A DNA stretch of 64,000 bases from positions 372,001 to 436,000 of the forward strand of contig CAVYWA010000009.1 of NCBI GenBank assembly GCA_963772165.1, written 5' to 3'. The DNA comes from JAGVPT01 sp963772165 (GTDB lineage Bacteria > Bacteroidota > Ignavibacteria > UBA10030 > UBA8401). The translations under genes and the position numbers were made by a program. Positions 45,846 to 54,855 of this stretch are shown one piece after another. Position 1 is the first letter of the stretch; every line of letters starts with the position of its first letter. The notes under the pieces are model-generated. The model had not been told where the DNA came from. It worked only from the letters and a program-made list of their open reading frames with translations, and searched no databases.

Positions 45846-46177
45846 ATGCAAGATTTTAGGAAGCTCAACGTTTGGGAAAAAGCACACGCATGAACATTAG
45901 AAATTTATCGTGTTTCGAGGCAATTTCCAAGAGATGAACTATTCGCATTAACTAACCAATTGCGAAGGGCTGCATCTTCAATCAGTGCTAATATCGCTGA
46001 AGGTTGTGGGAGGACGTCGCAAAAGGAGTTTCATTTCCTTCTCTCGGTCGCGATCGGTTCGGCAAGTGAAGTTGAATACTTTCTTCTTCTCGCAAAAGAC
46101 TTAAACTATGTCTCAAAGAACGATTACGAGAAATTAAACGAGCAGGTAAACGAAAGCTGATTTCTTTACTGAAATGA
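45846..46177 (+). pseudogene. Degraded four-helix-bundle (S23/IVP family) protein gene
   Basis: The frame starts MQDFRKLNVWEKAHA, hits an in-frame TGA at codon 16, then continues TLEIYRVSRQFPRDELFALTNQLRRAASSISANIAEGCGRTS, the hallmark of the 23S rRNA-intervening-sequence four-helix protein family. At the 3' end the frame stops at 46160 (VNES), while the next frame carries the family's usual ending (KLISLLK, stop at 46177). So there is one nonsense codon and one frameshift. Full-length relatives are about 120 residues. The family is often mobile or sporadic, which fits decay here. Confidence 0.85.
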
Positions 46178-46257
46178 GTTGATAAGATGTAAACGTAAAA
46201 CGTACAGTATAAAATTTATAGCCTAAAACTTAGAACGTCCGTCTCCAGATCTAACAC

Positions 46258-49200
46258 ATGAGATCCTTTAACCAACTCCTGCAAGAAAAAATCATCGTCT
46301 TCGACGGCGCAATGGGGACGAATATTCAGGTGCAAAACCTGAACGCCGATGATTTCGGCGGCGAACAGCTCAACGGCTGCAATGAATACCTCGTTGTCAC
46401 AAAACCGTCGGCGGTAGAAAAAGTACACGCAGACTTTCTTTCCGCTGGAGTCGATGTTATTGAAACCGATTCATTCGGCTCTGCTTCGATCGTTCTTGCA
46501 GAATATAATCTCCAGGCACGCGCGCACGAGCTGAATTTTAAAGCTGCCGCAGTAGCGAAGAAGGTCGCGCAGCAATTCTCAACGTCGTCTCATCCGCGGT
46601 TCGTTGCCGGCTCAATGGGCCCGACGACAAAACTCCCCTCCCTCGGGCATATCACCTTTAGCGAGATGAGCAAGGCATACTACGAGCAAGCAGCAGGTCT
46701 GGTCGAGGGCGGGGCCGACTTGCTGATTGTTGAAACGTGTCAGGACCTGCTGCAAACAAAATCGGCACTCGCGGCAATCTTTGAATACTTTGCCGATAAA
46801 AAGCTTCGCGTGCCGGTTGTCGCCTCGATCACGATCGAAACAATGGGGACGATGTTGATGGGAACGGAAATTGGAGCAGCCCTGACGGCGCTCGAACCAT
46901 TCGACATCGACGTCATCGGTTTGAATTGTGCCACCGGCCCGAAGGAAATGTCGGACAACATTCGCTATCTTTGCTCGACGTCTCCATTTCCGGTTTCTTG
47001 CATCCCGAATGCCGGCCTTCCCGAGAATGTCGGCGGGCACGCCCACTACCACCTCACGCCTGAAGAATTCGTCCAGTATCTCGGTCACTTCGTCAAAAAT
47101 TTGGGCGTCAGTGTCGTCGGCGGATGTTGCGGAACACGTCCCGAGCATCTCAAACAACTCGTCGCTGCCGTCGGAAATCTTTCCCCAAAGAAAAGGTCGG
47201 TGGATTTTATTCCGTCTGCTTCAAGTTTGTACATCAGCGCGCCGCTTCACATTGACCCGCCGCCTGTTATTGTGGGCGAGCGAACAAATGCAAACGGGTC
47301 GAAGAAATTTAAGGAACTGCTCCAGGCCGAAGATTATGATTCGATGGTTAACATGGCTAAGGAGCAGACTAAAGAAGGTGCCCATGTCCTTGATCTGTGC
47401 GTAGCGTACGTCGGTCGCGATGAAGTCCGGGACATAAAAGAAGCTGCGTTCCGCTTCAACACGCAAGTGACGCTGCCGATCATGATCGATTCGACGGAGG
47501 CGCCGGTCATCGAACAGGCGCTCCAGCTTTTCGCAGGGAAATGCATCGTGAATTCCATCAACATGGAAGACGGTGAAGAACGAATCAACAAAATTGTACC
47601 GATGTGCAAAAAGTACGGCGCCGCAGTGGTCGCCCTTACGATCGATGAGAAGGGGATGGCCAAAACGGCGACCGCAAAACTCGAAGTCGCGAAGCGGATG
47701 CATAACCTGGCGGTGAAGAAATTCGGAATGAAGCCGGGGGATATTATTTTTGACACGCTCACATTTACACTCGGCAGCGGCGATGAGGAATTCCGCAAAG
47801 CGGGCATCGAGACAATCGAGGGAATTCGGTTGATAAAAAAAGAATTTCCCCGGGCAAAAACTCTTCTCGGCGTCAGCAACATTTCATTCGGGTTGGCTCC
47901 CCATATTCGCCATGTCCTCAATTCTGTGTTTCTCCACTATGCCATCGAGGCGGGCCTCGACATGGCGATCGTGAACGCACAAAAAATTATGCCCCTTTTC
48001 AAGATCGATGAACGCGGCCGGGAACTGTGCCGCCAGCTTGTTTTTGACGAACGAAAGTGGAACGGCGAGCAATGCGTTTTCGATCCGCTCACGGAGTTGA
48101 TGGCGTATTATGCGGATAAGAAGGGGGAGGCAAAAAAGGAAAAGAAATCTCTCGGTTCGACTATTGAAGAGACCTTGAAGAACAGAATTGTGGAGGGGGA
48201 TAAGCAGAATCTTCAAACCGATCTGGACGAGGCACTCAAACGCCATTCTGCCCTTGATATCATCAATAATATCCTGCTCGATGGGATGAAGGTCGTCGGC
48301 GATCTTTTCGGCAGCGGCGAGATGCAGCTGCCGTTCGTCCTTCAGTCCGCGGAGGTCATGAAGGCTGCCGTCTCATATCTCGAACAGTTCATGGAGAAAT
48401 CCGAAAGCACAAGCAAAGGTTCGATGGTGCTTGCAACGGTGAAAGGCGACGTCCATGACATCGGAAAAAATCTCGTGGATATCATCCTCACGAACAACGG
48501 CTATAAAGTCTACAACCTCGGGATCAAGCAGCCCGTAGAGAACATCATGCGGGCGTATGAGGATTACAAGGCCGATGCGATCGGCATGAGCGGGCTTCTC
48601 GTGAAATCGACGCTCGTGATGAAAGAAAATCTTGAAGTATTGAACGAGCGGGGCTTGATCCCCCCCATCGTCCTGGGCGGCGCTGCATTGACGCGCCGTT
48701 ATGTGGAACAGGATTTGCGCGGATTGTACAAAGGTCTGGTTGTTTATGCCAACGACGCGTTCGATGGATTGCATTTTATGGAACAATTGAAGTTGAAAGG
48801 AATTTCGAGTTTCAAAGCAGCGGAGATTTTACCGACGACAATTGAGGAAGAGCCCGAAGAAATGCTGACCGGTTCCGAAGCAAAAATTGCCTTGATATTG
48901 AAGAAAGACACGGAGGCGGGAAGAATAATTTGGGCAAAAAGGGACGATACACAGATGCAGGCTTCGGGTCGTTCGAAAGTCTCCCCGAATGCCGTGATAC
49001 CGGTTCCGCCGTTCTGGGGCACCCGTGTGGTTGAAAATATTCATCTCGATGCTGTGTTCCCCTACGTCAACGAAACTGCTCTCATCAAAGGACAATGGCA
49101 GGTTCGGAAAGGAAGGAAAACGGAATCGGAATACAAACAGTTCCTCGCGGAAAATATTTACCCCGAATTGGACCGGCTGAAACAACAGTGTGAAGCCGAG

Positions 49201-49791
49201 AATTTACTCGACCCAAAAGTGGTGTACGGGTATTTTCCCTGCCAATCCAACGGCGACGATTTGATTGTTTACGATGAGAACCAGAATTCGGAGCGCGTAC
49301 GCTTCACATTTCCGCGGCAGCAGGGGGACCGTAATTTATGTCTGTCGGATTATTTTGCATCGGTCGACTCCGGCCGAATGGATGTTGTCGCATTTCACTT
49401 GGTGACAATGGGAGCGCGCGCATCGAAACATTCCGCGCAGCTGTTCGCGTCCAATAATTATAAAGAGTATCTTTACTTTCACGGGTTAAGTGTTGAATCG
49501 GCAGAGGCGTTAGCCGAGCTATGGCACAAAAAGATCCGCGAAGAACTAGGTATCGCCGCAAGCGATTCACCCGATATCAAACGGCTGTTCAGCCAGGGGT
49601 ACCAGGGATCTCGTTACAGCTTCGGCTACCCTGCATGCCCGAACTTGGAAGATTCGACAAAACTTTTCGAGCTTCTACAACCGGAGCGGATCGGCGTGAA
49701 GCTCTCGGAAGAATTTATGATCGAACCGGAACAATCAACGGACGCGATCATCGTCCATCATCCGGAAGCAAAGTATTTTAACATCAAATAA
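46258..49791 (+). CDS. metH: Cobalamin-dependent methionine synthase
   Basis: Full-length 1177-residue modular enzyme that methylates homocysteine from methyl-tetrahydrofolate through B12. In order: the homocysteine/zinc domain (GAMGTNIQ near residue 18; GLNCATGP; zinc Cys pair in GGCCGTRPEH), the pterin domain (VGERTNANGSKKFKELL; ANDAFD-type folate region later), the cap and B12 domain with base-off motif VKGDVHDIGKNLVDIIL (near residue 730), and the reactivation domain with RFTFPRQQ and QGSRYSFGYPACPN. No cobalamin or SAM riboswitch is visible in the short upstream gap. A palindromic repeat follows the stop. Confidence 0.97.
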   Translation: MRSFNQLLQEKIIVFDGAMGTNIQVQNLNADDFGGEQLNGCNEYLVVTKPSAVEKVHADFLSAGVDVIETDSFGSASIVLAEYNLQARAHELNFKAAAVAKKVAQQFSTSSHPRFVAGSMGPTTKLPSLGHITFSEMSKAYYEQAAGLVEGGADLLIVETCQDLLQTKSALAAIFEYFADKKLRVPVVASITIETMGTMLMGTEIGAALTALEPFDIDVIGLNCATGPKEMSDNIRYLCSTSPFPVSCIPNAGLPENVGGHAHYHLTPEEFVQYLGHFVKNLGVSVVGGCCGTRPEHLKQLVAAVGNLSPKKRSVDFIPSASSLYISAPLHIDPPPVIVGERTNANGSKKFKELLQAEDYDSMVNMAKEQTKEGAHVLDLCVAYVGRDEVRDIKEAAFRFNTQVTLPIMIDSTEAPVIEQALQLFAGKCIVNSINMEDGEERINKIVPMCKKYGAAVVALTIDEKGMAKTATAKLEVAKRMHNLAVKKFGMKPGDIIFDTLTFTLGSGDEEFRKAGIETIEGIRLIKKEFPRAKTLLGVSNISFGLAPHIRHVLNSVFLHYAIEAGLDMAIVNAQKIMPLFKIDERGRELCRQLVFDERKWNGEQCVFDPLTELMAYYADKKGEAKKEKKSLGSTIEETLKNRIVEGDKQNLQTDLDEALKRHSALDIINNILLDGMKVVGDLFGSGEMQLPFVLQSAEVMKAAVSYLEQFMEKSESTSKGSMVLATVKGDVHDIGKNLVDIILTNNGYKVYNLGIKQPVENIMRAYEDYKADAIGMSGLLVKSTLVMKENLEVLNERGLIPPIVLGGAALTRRYVEQDLRGLYKGLVVYANDAFDGLHFMEQLKLKGISSFKAAEILPTTIEEEPEEMLTGSEAKIALILKKDTEAGRIIWAKRDDTQMQASGRSKVSPNAVIPVPPFWGTRVVENIHLDAVFPYVNETALIKGQWQVRKGRKTESEYKQFLAENIYPELDRLKQQCEAENLLDPKVVYGYFPCQSNGDDLIVYDENQNSERVRFTFPRQQGDRNLCLSDYFASVDSGRMDVVAFHLVTMGARASKHSAQLFASNNYKEYLYFHGLSVESAEALAELWHKKIREELGIAASDSPDIKRLFSQGYQGSRYSFGYPACPNLEDSTKLFELLQPERIGVKLSEEFMIEPEQSTDAIIVHHPEAKYFNIK

Positions 49792-49795
49792 AACG

Positions 49796-49841
49796 AACCG
49801 CCAAAACGCTGAGAAAATCATTCTTTGCGTCTTGGCGGTTT
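49796..49841. repeat. CGCAAAG-type palindrome after metH
   Basis: AACCGCCAAAACGCTGAG and CTTTGCGTCTTGGCGGTT are near-perfect complements around a short loop. Related to the elements at 20314, 43291 and 62809. It may also act as a 3' end hairpin for metH. Confidence 0.75.
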
Positions 49842-49878
49842 AAATCCATATCCAATCACCAAACGAAGAACTACGACA

Positions 49879-50514
49879 ATGGCAAACCTTATTCTCATTC
49901 GCCACGGCGAATCTCAATGGAATCTTGAAAATCGTTTCACCGGCTGGGTAGACGTTCCCCTTTCGCCGAAGGGAGAACAAGAAGCCCGTGCAGCAGGGGA
50001 AAAACTCAAAACGTACAAATTCGATGAAGCGTTTTGCTCCGTCCTTCAACGGGCAAAAAAAACCTTGTCGATCATTATGCAAGTGACAGGCCACCCTCCG
50101 ATTCCGACAGAGTTTAATCAGGCACTGAACGAACGGCACTACGGGGCGCTCCAAGGGCTCAACAAAGAAGAGACCGCGAAGAAGTACGGAAAAGAACAAG
50201 TGCATATCTGGCGGCGCAGCTATGATGTCCCGCCGCCCAAAGATAAAACCGAGCTGAATCCCGAAGGGATCAGTGAAAGCCTCAAAGATACTGCTGCCCG
50301 AACTTTGCCGTACTGGAATGAGAAAATTTTTCCCGAGATCCTCAAAGGGAAGAATATTATCGTAGCGGCTCACGGCAACAGCTTGCGTTCAATCGTCATG
50401 CACCTGGACAATCTGACAAAAGAACAGGTTCTTGAGTTGAACATCCCGACCGGGGCGCCTCTTTTATATGTGTTCGACAAGACTGGGAAAATTCTGGAAC
50501 ACCGTTATTTATAG
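49879..50514 (+). CDS. gpmA: 2,3-bisphosphoglycerate-dependent phosphoglycerate mutase
   Basis: A 211-residue glycolytic enzyme interconverting 3- and 2-phosphoglycerate. The phosphohistidine motif LIRHGESQWN lies at residues 5-14. Also present are NRFTGWVDVPLS, the acid Glu in NERHYGALQGLNK, RRSYDVPPP and the second catalytic His in AAHGNSLRSIVMHL. I chose the ATG at 49879 over an upstream TTG because the family begins right before LILIRHG. It is slightly shorter than the 230-250 residues common elsewhere, with no motif missing. Confidence 0.94.
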   Translation: MANLILIRHGESQWNLENRFTGWVDVPLSPKGEQEARAAGEKLKTYKFDEAFCSVLQRAKKTLSIIMQVTGHPPIPTEFNQALNERHYGALQGLNKEETAKKYGKEQVHIWRRSYDVPPPKDKTELNPEGISESLKDTAARTLPYWNEKIFPEILKGKNIIVAAHGNSLRSIVMHLDNLTKEQVLELNIPTGAPLLYVFDKTGKILEHRYL

Positions 50515-50544
50515 GATTCCCGCTCACAAGAAGGTATTTTTTAG

Positions 50545-50943
50545 TTGAAATTTCAGCCGGAATTTACTATACTTTCTGAAAGAGAAAGATTCGAAAAGGG
50601 TGTCGAGTTGTTCAACAACCGCCGCTTTTTTGAATGCCACGATGTTCTTGAAGACATATGGATGGAATGGAGAGGAAACGATCGAACGTTTTTTCAAGGA
50701 ATCATTCATATCGCTGTCGGCTTTTACCATCTCGACAACGAAAATTATCGAGGCTCACGCAGCCAGTTCTCGAAAGGGATTGCGAAGCTCGAGCGGTTTC
50801 AGCCTGCGTATTACGGCATCGAACTAAAAACTTTTTTAACGCAAACGTCGCAATGCCTTCAATGGGTGATGCAGCGCGAGCAGGGCCTGGAGATGGAACC
50901 GTTCAACGCAACGTTGATTCCGACCATACAGTTTGTGAAATAA
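50545..50943 (+). CDS. DUF309 family protein
   Basis: A 132-residue small helical protein. The DUF309 signature is clear: FEKGVELFNNRRFFECHDVLEDIWMEW and FFQGIIHIAVGFYHLDNENYRGSRSQFSKGIAKL. The biochemical role of this family is not established to my knowledge. The start is a TTG at 50545 (KFQPEFTIL) with GAAGG upstream. It lies between gpmA and a ferredoxin gene on the same strand. Confidence 0.9.
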   Translation: MKFQPEFTILSERERFEKGVELFNNRRFFECHDVLEDIWMEWRGNDRTFFQGIIHIAVGFYHLDNENYRGSRSQFSKGIAKLERFQPAYYGIELKTFLTQTSQCLQWVMQREQGLEMEPFNATLIPTIQFVK

Positions 50944-50984
50944 TAATCAATGCGAATACTTTACGATAAGAAGGAGATAGATTT

Positions 50985-51323
50985 ATGGCCACAATGATCA
51001 CCGAGGAGTGTATTAACTGCGGCGCGTGCGAGCCGGAATGTCCGAACACGGCAATTTACGCGGGCGGAGCTCAATGGGAATTTAAAGGAACGATGCACGA
51101 TGCATTATCGAACGATTTTTACTACATCGTTCCCGAAAAATGCACGGAGTGTGTTGGACATTTCGACCAGGAACAGTGCGCAGCCGTGTGCCCGGTTGAT
51201 TGCTGCGTACCGGACCCGAACCATGTGGAAAGCGAAGACGTTTTGTTCCAGCGGGCGAAGGAGATTCATCCGGAGCGGGCCTTTACCGACCTTGCCGCCG
51301 CAACATCGCATTTTAGAAAATAA
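50985..51323 (+). CDS. YfhL-like 2x[4Fe-4S] ferredoxin
   Basis: A 112-residue ferredoxin. The first cluster is CINCGACEPECPNTAIY. The second has the long spacing CTECVGHFDQEQCAAVCPVDCC, typical of YfhL/Fdx proteins with an insert between the first Cys pairs. It is a cytoplasmic electron carrier. A good AAGGAG ribosome site precedes the ATG. It is followed by a hairpin terminator and then the MBL/Rieske/queG/trxB genes, all on the same strand, making this a redox-rich neighbourhood. Confidence 0.93.
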   Translation: MATMITEECINCGACEPECPNTAIYAGGAQWEFKGTMHDALSNDFYYIVPEKCTECVGHFDQEQCAAVCPVDCCVPDPNHVESEDVLFQRAKEIHPERAFTDLAAATSHFRK

Positions 51324-51342
51324 CAGCTGTCGATAGTCACAG

Positions 51343-51378
51343 AGGTCGGTTCATTCTTCGGAAGGGCCGACCTTTTTT
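51343..51378 (+). terminator. Rho-independent terminator after the ferredoxin gene
   Basis: AGGTCGG (51343-51349) pairs with CCGACCT (51367-51373), followed by a T run. Confidence 0.85.
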
Positions 51379-51408
51379 GTTTCGTGTTCATTGTGGAAAT
51401 CTGGAGTT

Positions 51409-52254
51409 ATGAACGTCGGCGGTTATGAAATTCACTCGATTGAAACCGGGCGCTTTGCGCTCGACGGCGGCGCGATGTTCGGGGTTGTGCCGTGGGTGTT
51501 TTGGTCGAAAACAAATCCTCCCGATGCCCGCAATCGCATCACGCTTGCCGCACGGTGCCTTCTTCTCATCGGCAACGGCAAGGTCATCCTTGTCGACACC
51601 GGTAACGGAACGAAATGGCCGGAAAAGCTGAAAGATATTTATCGCCTCGATAACACGCACTTCGATCTGGAACGATCTCTTGCGGAACGCGGAGTTGCTC
51701 CAGACGAAGTTACCGACGTTATTCTGACCCATTTCCACTTCGATCATTGCGGCGGTGGTACGAAAATTATCGACGGAAAAGCCGTTCCGACATTCCGGAA
51801 TGCCGCGTATTATGTTCAGCGTGAGCACTGGAATTTGTCGCAGCACCCGACCGAGAAAGACCGCGGCAGCTTTATGAAAGAAGATTTTATGCTGCTGCAC
51901 GAAAGCGGAATGTTGACGTTTGTTGACGGAGAGAAAGAGTTATTTCCCGGCGTCCGCATGGTTGTCTGCAACGGGCACACCTCCGCACAGCAGCTGCCGT
52001 TGATCTCCGACGCTTCCGCAAAAATTCTTTTCTGTTGCGATTTGGTGCCGACGGTGTCGCACATCCCATTTCCATACATCATGGGGTATGACGTCCGCCC
52101 GCTTGTCACACTGGAAGAAAAAAAGAGTATTCTGCCGAAAGCCGAAAAAGAGGGATGGATTCTCTTTCTCGAACACGACCCGGACACCGAAGCCGTTACG
52201 CTGAAACAGGGAGAAAAGGGATTCGTCGTCGATAAAAAATTATTGCTGGAGTAA
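51409..52254 (+). CDS. MBL-fold metallo-hydrolase
   Basis: About 281 residues of metallo-beta-lactamase fold. The metal-binding motif THFHFDHCGGG (HxHxDH) is near residue 108, with a later His in NGHTSAQQLPLI and Asp in FCCDLVP. It is similar in layout to quorum-quenching lactonase-like and other small-molecule hydrolases; the substrate is not readable. The ATG at 51409 is preceded by TGGAG. An upstream TTG at 51391 is in frame. The Rieske gene starts 8 bases after its stop. Confidence 0.9.
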   Translation: MNVGGYEIHSIETGRFALDGGAMFGVVPWVFWSKTNPPDARNRITLAARCLLLIGNGKVILVDTGNGTKWPEKLKDIYRLDNTHFDLERSLAERGVAPDEVTDVILTHFHFDHCGGGTKIIDGKAVPTFRNAAYYVQREHWNLSQHPTEKDRGSFMKEDFMLLHESGMLTFVDGEKELFPGVRMVVCNGHTSAQQLPLISDASAKILFCCDLVPTVSHIPFPYIMGYDVRPLVTLEEKKSILPKAEKEGWILFLEHDPDTEAVTLKQGEKGFVVDKKLLLE

Positions 52255-52262
52255 AGGAACCA

Positions 52263-52580
52263 TTGCAAGAGCATAGAGTTGCAAGAGTGCAAGATGTAAG
52301 GGAAAAGAAAGGCTTCCTTGCAAAAGTGAATGGTGAAGAAATTTCCGTGTTCAACATCGAGGGGAAATTTTTTGCCATCGGCAACGTTTGCCCTCACCAG
52401 CACTTTTCTAAATTGCACGACGGAGAAATAATAGGTTTTACCGTTACCTGCCCGATGCATGGCTGGACGTACGATCTGCGCACCGGTATTTCGACAAACG
52501 CCGGCGGAAAAGTCAAAACGTACAAAGTAGAGATACGAAGGGATGAGGTTTTTATTCTGAGCCATGGCGACGCTGACTGA
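52263..52580 (+). CDS. Rieske [2Fe-2S] small ferredoxin
   Basis: A 105-residue stand-alone Rieske protein. The cluster ligands are CPHQH and CPMHGW. No membrane segment is present, so it is probably a soluble electron carrier of the type serving dioxygenases or other reductases. The start is a TTG at 52263, well placed behind TAAAGGAACC. Its last 17 bases overlap the start of queG, so translation is coupled. Confidence 0.9.
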   Translation: MQEHRVARVQDVREKKGFLAKVNGEEISVFNIEGKFFAIGNVCPHQHFSKLHDGEIIGFTVTCPMHGWTYDLRTGISTNAGGKVKTYKVEIRRDEVFILSHGDAD

Positions 52581-53513
52581 ACAAATAAAAGAGAAAGCGC
52601 TGGAGCTCGGTTTCAGCAAGATCGGCATTGCAAAAGCTGAACCGTTGACGGAGGACGGCAAGCGCCTTGAAGAATGGCTGCATCGCCGGTACCAGGCTTC
52701 GATGGGATGGATGGAAAAGAACGTGGAAAAAAGGATCGATCCGGAGAATATCGTTCCGGGTGCTCGGTCTGTTATCTCCGTTGCGGCAAATTATTACACC
52801 GACGTCGAACATCGCCCGAATGCAGAGGAAGGGAAAATTTCCCGCTACGCATGGGGGGACGATTATCATATTCTCGTCACCGAGCGAATCAAAAAGCTGT
52901 TTGCATGCATCAAACACATGGCACCGGATTCGAACGGACGCTACTATGTTGATACCGGCCCGGTGATGGACAAAGTGTGGGCGGAACGCGCCGGAATCGG
53001 ATGGAGAGGAAAACATACCAACCTCATCACAAAAGATTTCGGTTCGTGGGTGTTTCTCGGAGAAATAATTTCTACGCTGGCACTTGAGTACGATACTCCG
53101 ATGGAGGACTTCTGCGGCTCATGTACGGCCTGCCTTGACGCATGCCCGACAAAAGCGATTGTTGAGCCGTACGTCGTCGATTCGAACAAATGCATCTCTT
53201 ACCTGACGATCGAGCATGAAGGTGAAATTGATACATCGCTGGAACCTCTGTTCGACCAGTGGGTATACGGATGTGACACATGCCAAGATGTCTGCCCGTG
53301 GAATAAATATCAGAAACCAACGCGCGACAAGGAATTTTTCCCACGTGACGGGAACGTTGCCCCCTCTCTCGATGGTTTAACTATCATTGACGCAGGAAGA
53401 ATTTTCGAGGAAGGTTCAGCAAAAGCCCCGTTAAACGAACAAAACGGGAGGGGATGGTCCGCAATGCGACGATAGTGAAAAATGCAAACAAACAATTAAA
53501 AGGGAAAAGTTAA
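52564..53513 (+). CDS. queG: Epoxyqueuosine reductase QueG, frameshift near C-terminus
   Basis: B12- and iron-sulphur-dependent enzyme that reduces epoxyqueuosine to queuosine in tRNA. It shows GFSKIGIAKAEPL, the B12 contact region YVDTGPVMDKVWAERAGIGWRGKHTN, and two 4Fe-4S motifs (CGSCTACLDACPTKAI and CDTCQDVCPWN). In the printed frame the protein ends GSAKAPLNEQNGRGWSAMRR at 53475. The expected QueG ending continues in the next frame as FSKSPVKRTKREGMVRNATIV, stopping at 53513. Restoring one base at GAGGAA-GGTTC (about 53412) gives EERFSKSPVKR. It is a likely sequencing indel or a recent mutation. Confidence 0.9.
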
Positions 53514-53572
53514 AAATCTTCATTTTGCACATTGGGCTTTTTCGATTTTTACTTTTTCATTTTTAACTTTTC
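53504..53572. repeat. 14-bp perfect inverted repeat between queG and trxB
   Basis: GAAAAGTTAAAAAT (53504-53517) and ATTTTTAACTTTTC (53559-53572) are exact complements around a 41-base loop. It could be a 3' end structure or an AT-rich intergenic repeat. Confidence 0.7.
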
Positions 53573-53597
53573 AACGATATAAAAATCAGAAAAAAAT

Positions 53598-54549
53598 ATG
53601 GCAGACAATCATCGTAAAGTCATCATCATCGGTTCGGGTCCCGCAGGACTCACAGCAGCGGTCTACGCCGGAAGAGCAAATTTACGCCCGCTCGTTTTCG
53701 AAGGCCTGCAACCGGGCGGCCAGCTGACAATCACGACCGAAGTCGAGAACTATCCCGGTTTTCCGAAGGGGATCATGGGCCCGGAAATGATGGAATTATT
53801 CCGCGAGCAGGCACAGCGTTTCGGCGCTGATACGCAATTCAAAGAAGTCACTGCGGTCGATTTCTCCAAGCGTCCTTTTAAAGTCGTTGTGGATGACAAG
53901 GATTTTTTCGGCGACACAGTGATCGTCGCAACCGGAGCTTCGGCCAAGCTCCTCAAGATTCCTTCCGAGGCCATCTATATGGGATACGGCGTCTCTGCCT
54001 GTGCCACGTGTGACGGTTTCTTTTTTAAAAATCAGGAGGTGTTTGTTGTCGGCGGCGGGGACACTGCGATGGAAGAAGCAAACTTTCTCACAAAATTCGC
54101 GTCGAAAGTAACAATCGTTCATCGCCGCGATCAATTCCGTGCATCGAAAATTATGCAAGAACGAGTACCTGAAGAATCCGAAAGTCTCCGTCGTATGGAA
54201 TTCGATCGTCGACGAAGTGCTTGGTGAACAGCTCAATGGAAAGAAAACCGTCACCGGTCTCAAGTTGAAGAATGTCACAACGGGAGCCATCACTTCCGTA
54301 AAAGCCGATGGATTATTTATGGCTATCGGACATCAACCGAATACTCAGATTTTCAAAGGCATTCTCGAAATGGATCAAAAGGAATATTTGAAAGTTCAGC
54401 CGGGTTCGACACGGACGAATATTCCCGGCGTTTTTGCAGCGGGGGACGTTGCGGATTCATACTACCGCCAAGCAATCACGGCGGCAGGAAGCGGCTGCAT
54501 GGCCGCTATCGATGCCGAAAGATTTTTGGAAGCGGAAGGGATTCACTGA
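53598..54549 (+). CDS. trxB: Thioredoxin-disulfide reductase, interrupted by a frameshift
   Basis: NADPH-dependent flavoenzyme that reduces thioredoxin. The first frame (from 53598) has the FAD loop GSGPAGLTAAVYAGRA, GGQLTITTEVENYPGF, the redox centre CATCDG (about residues 136-141) and the NADPH loop GGGDTAMEEA. After ASKIMQER (near 54165) the homologous sequence moves to another frame (LKNPKVSVVWNSIVDEVLGE) and runs through GVFAAGDVADSYYRQAITAAGSGCMAA to 54549. One indel in the GAACGAGTACCTG region explains it. Joined, it is about 317 residues, the normal length. Confidence 0.9.
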
Positions 54550-54568
54550 CAATTCCCCCACCCTCAGT

Positions 54569-54629
54569 CCCTCTCCCTATGGGAGAAGGATGCCCCGACA
54601 AAGTCGGGACAAGGAGAGGGGGCCTTTTT
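54569..54629 (+). terminator. Compound hairpin with T-run after trxB
   Basis: CCCTCTCC (54569-54576) pairs with GGAGAGGG (54613-54620). The intervening bases form two further small stems (TCTCCC/GGGAGA and CCCCGAC/GTCGGGA), and five T follow GGCC. Such CCCTCTCCC blocks also occur as intergenic repeats in many genomes. The rest of 54630-54855 has no gene and must contain the small heat-shock promoter. Confidence 0.7.
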
Positions 54630-54855
54630 CTCATCTTCACCCCTCCGAATTTTTGTCACCTCGCCTGCCGTTCCTTCATAAAAAAGTAGTTGATTTGTCA
54701 TACTCTTTGCCAGCTTGTCTGTTAGCAGCAATTCTCTATTTCTGCCCCCCTTCTCAATTCCTTCAAATTTCAAGTATTTTGTTTGGCATGTCGTTTGAAA
54801 GTTAATACGGCATTACTGAACACCAAACAAATCAATAAAAAAACAGGAGGTAGAT

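Noticed and set aside
45615..45887. 90-codon open frame on the minus strand upstream of the S23-type pseudogene
   Set aside because: Crosses a terminator hairpin and overlaps the start of the S23-type pseudogene. Composition is not protein-like.
46178..46257. Possible cobalamin or SAM riboswitch before metH
   Set aside because: The gap from the decayed gene to metH is only about 80 bases, AT-rich, and shows no B12-box or SAM-type conserved helices.
53598..54227. Treating the two trxB halves as two separate genes
   Set aside because: The halves align end to end as one reductase. The second half has no ribosome site and starts in mid-domain.
54630..54855. CIRCE-type heat-shock operator before the Hsp20 genes
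   Set aside because: No TTAGCACTC-N9-GAGTGCTAA-like sequence is present.
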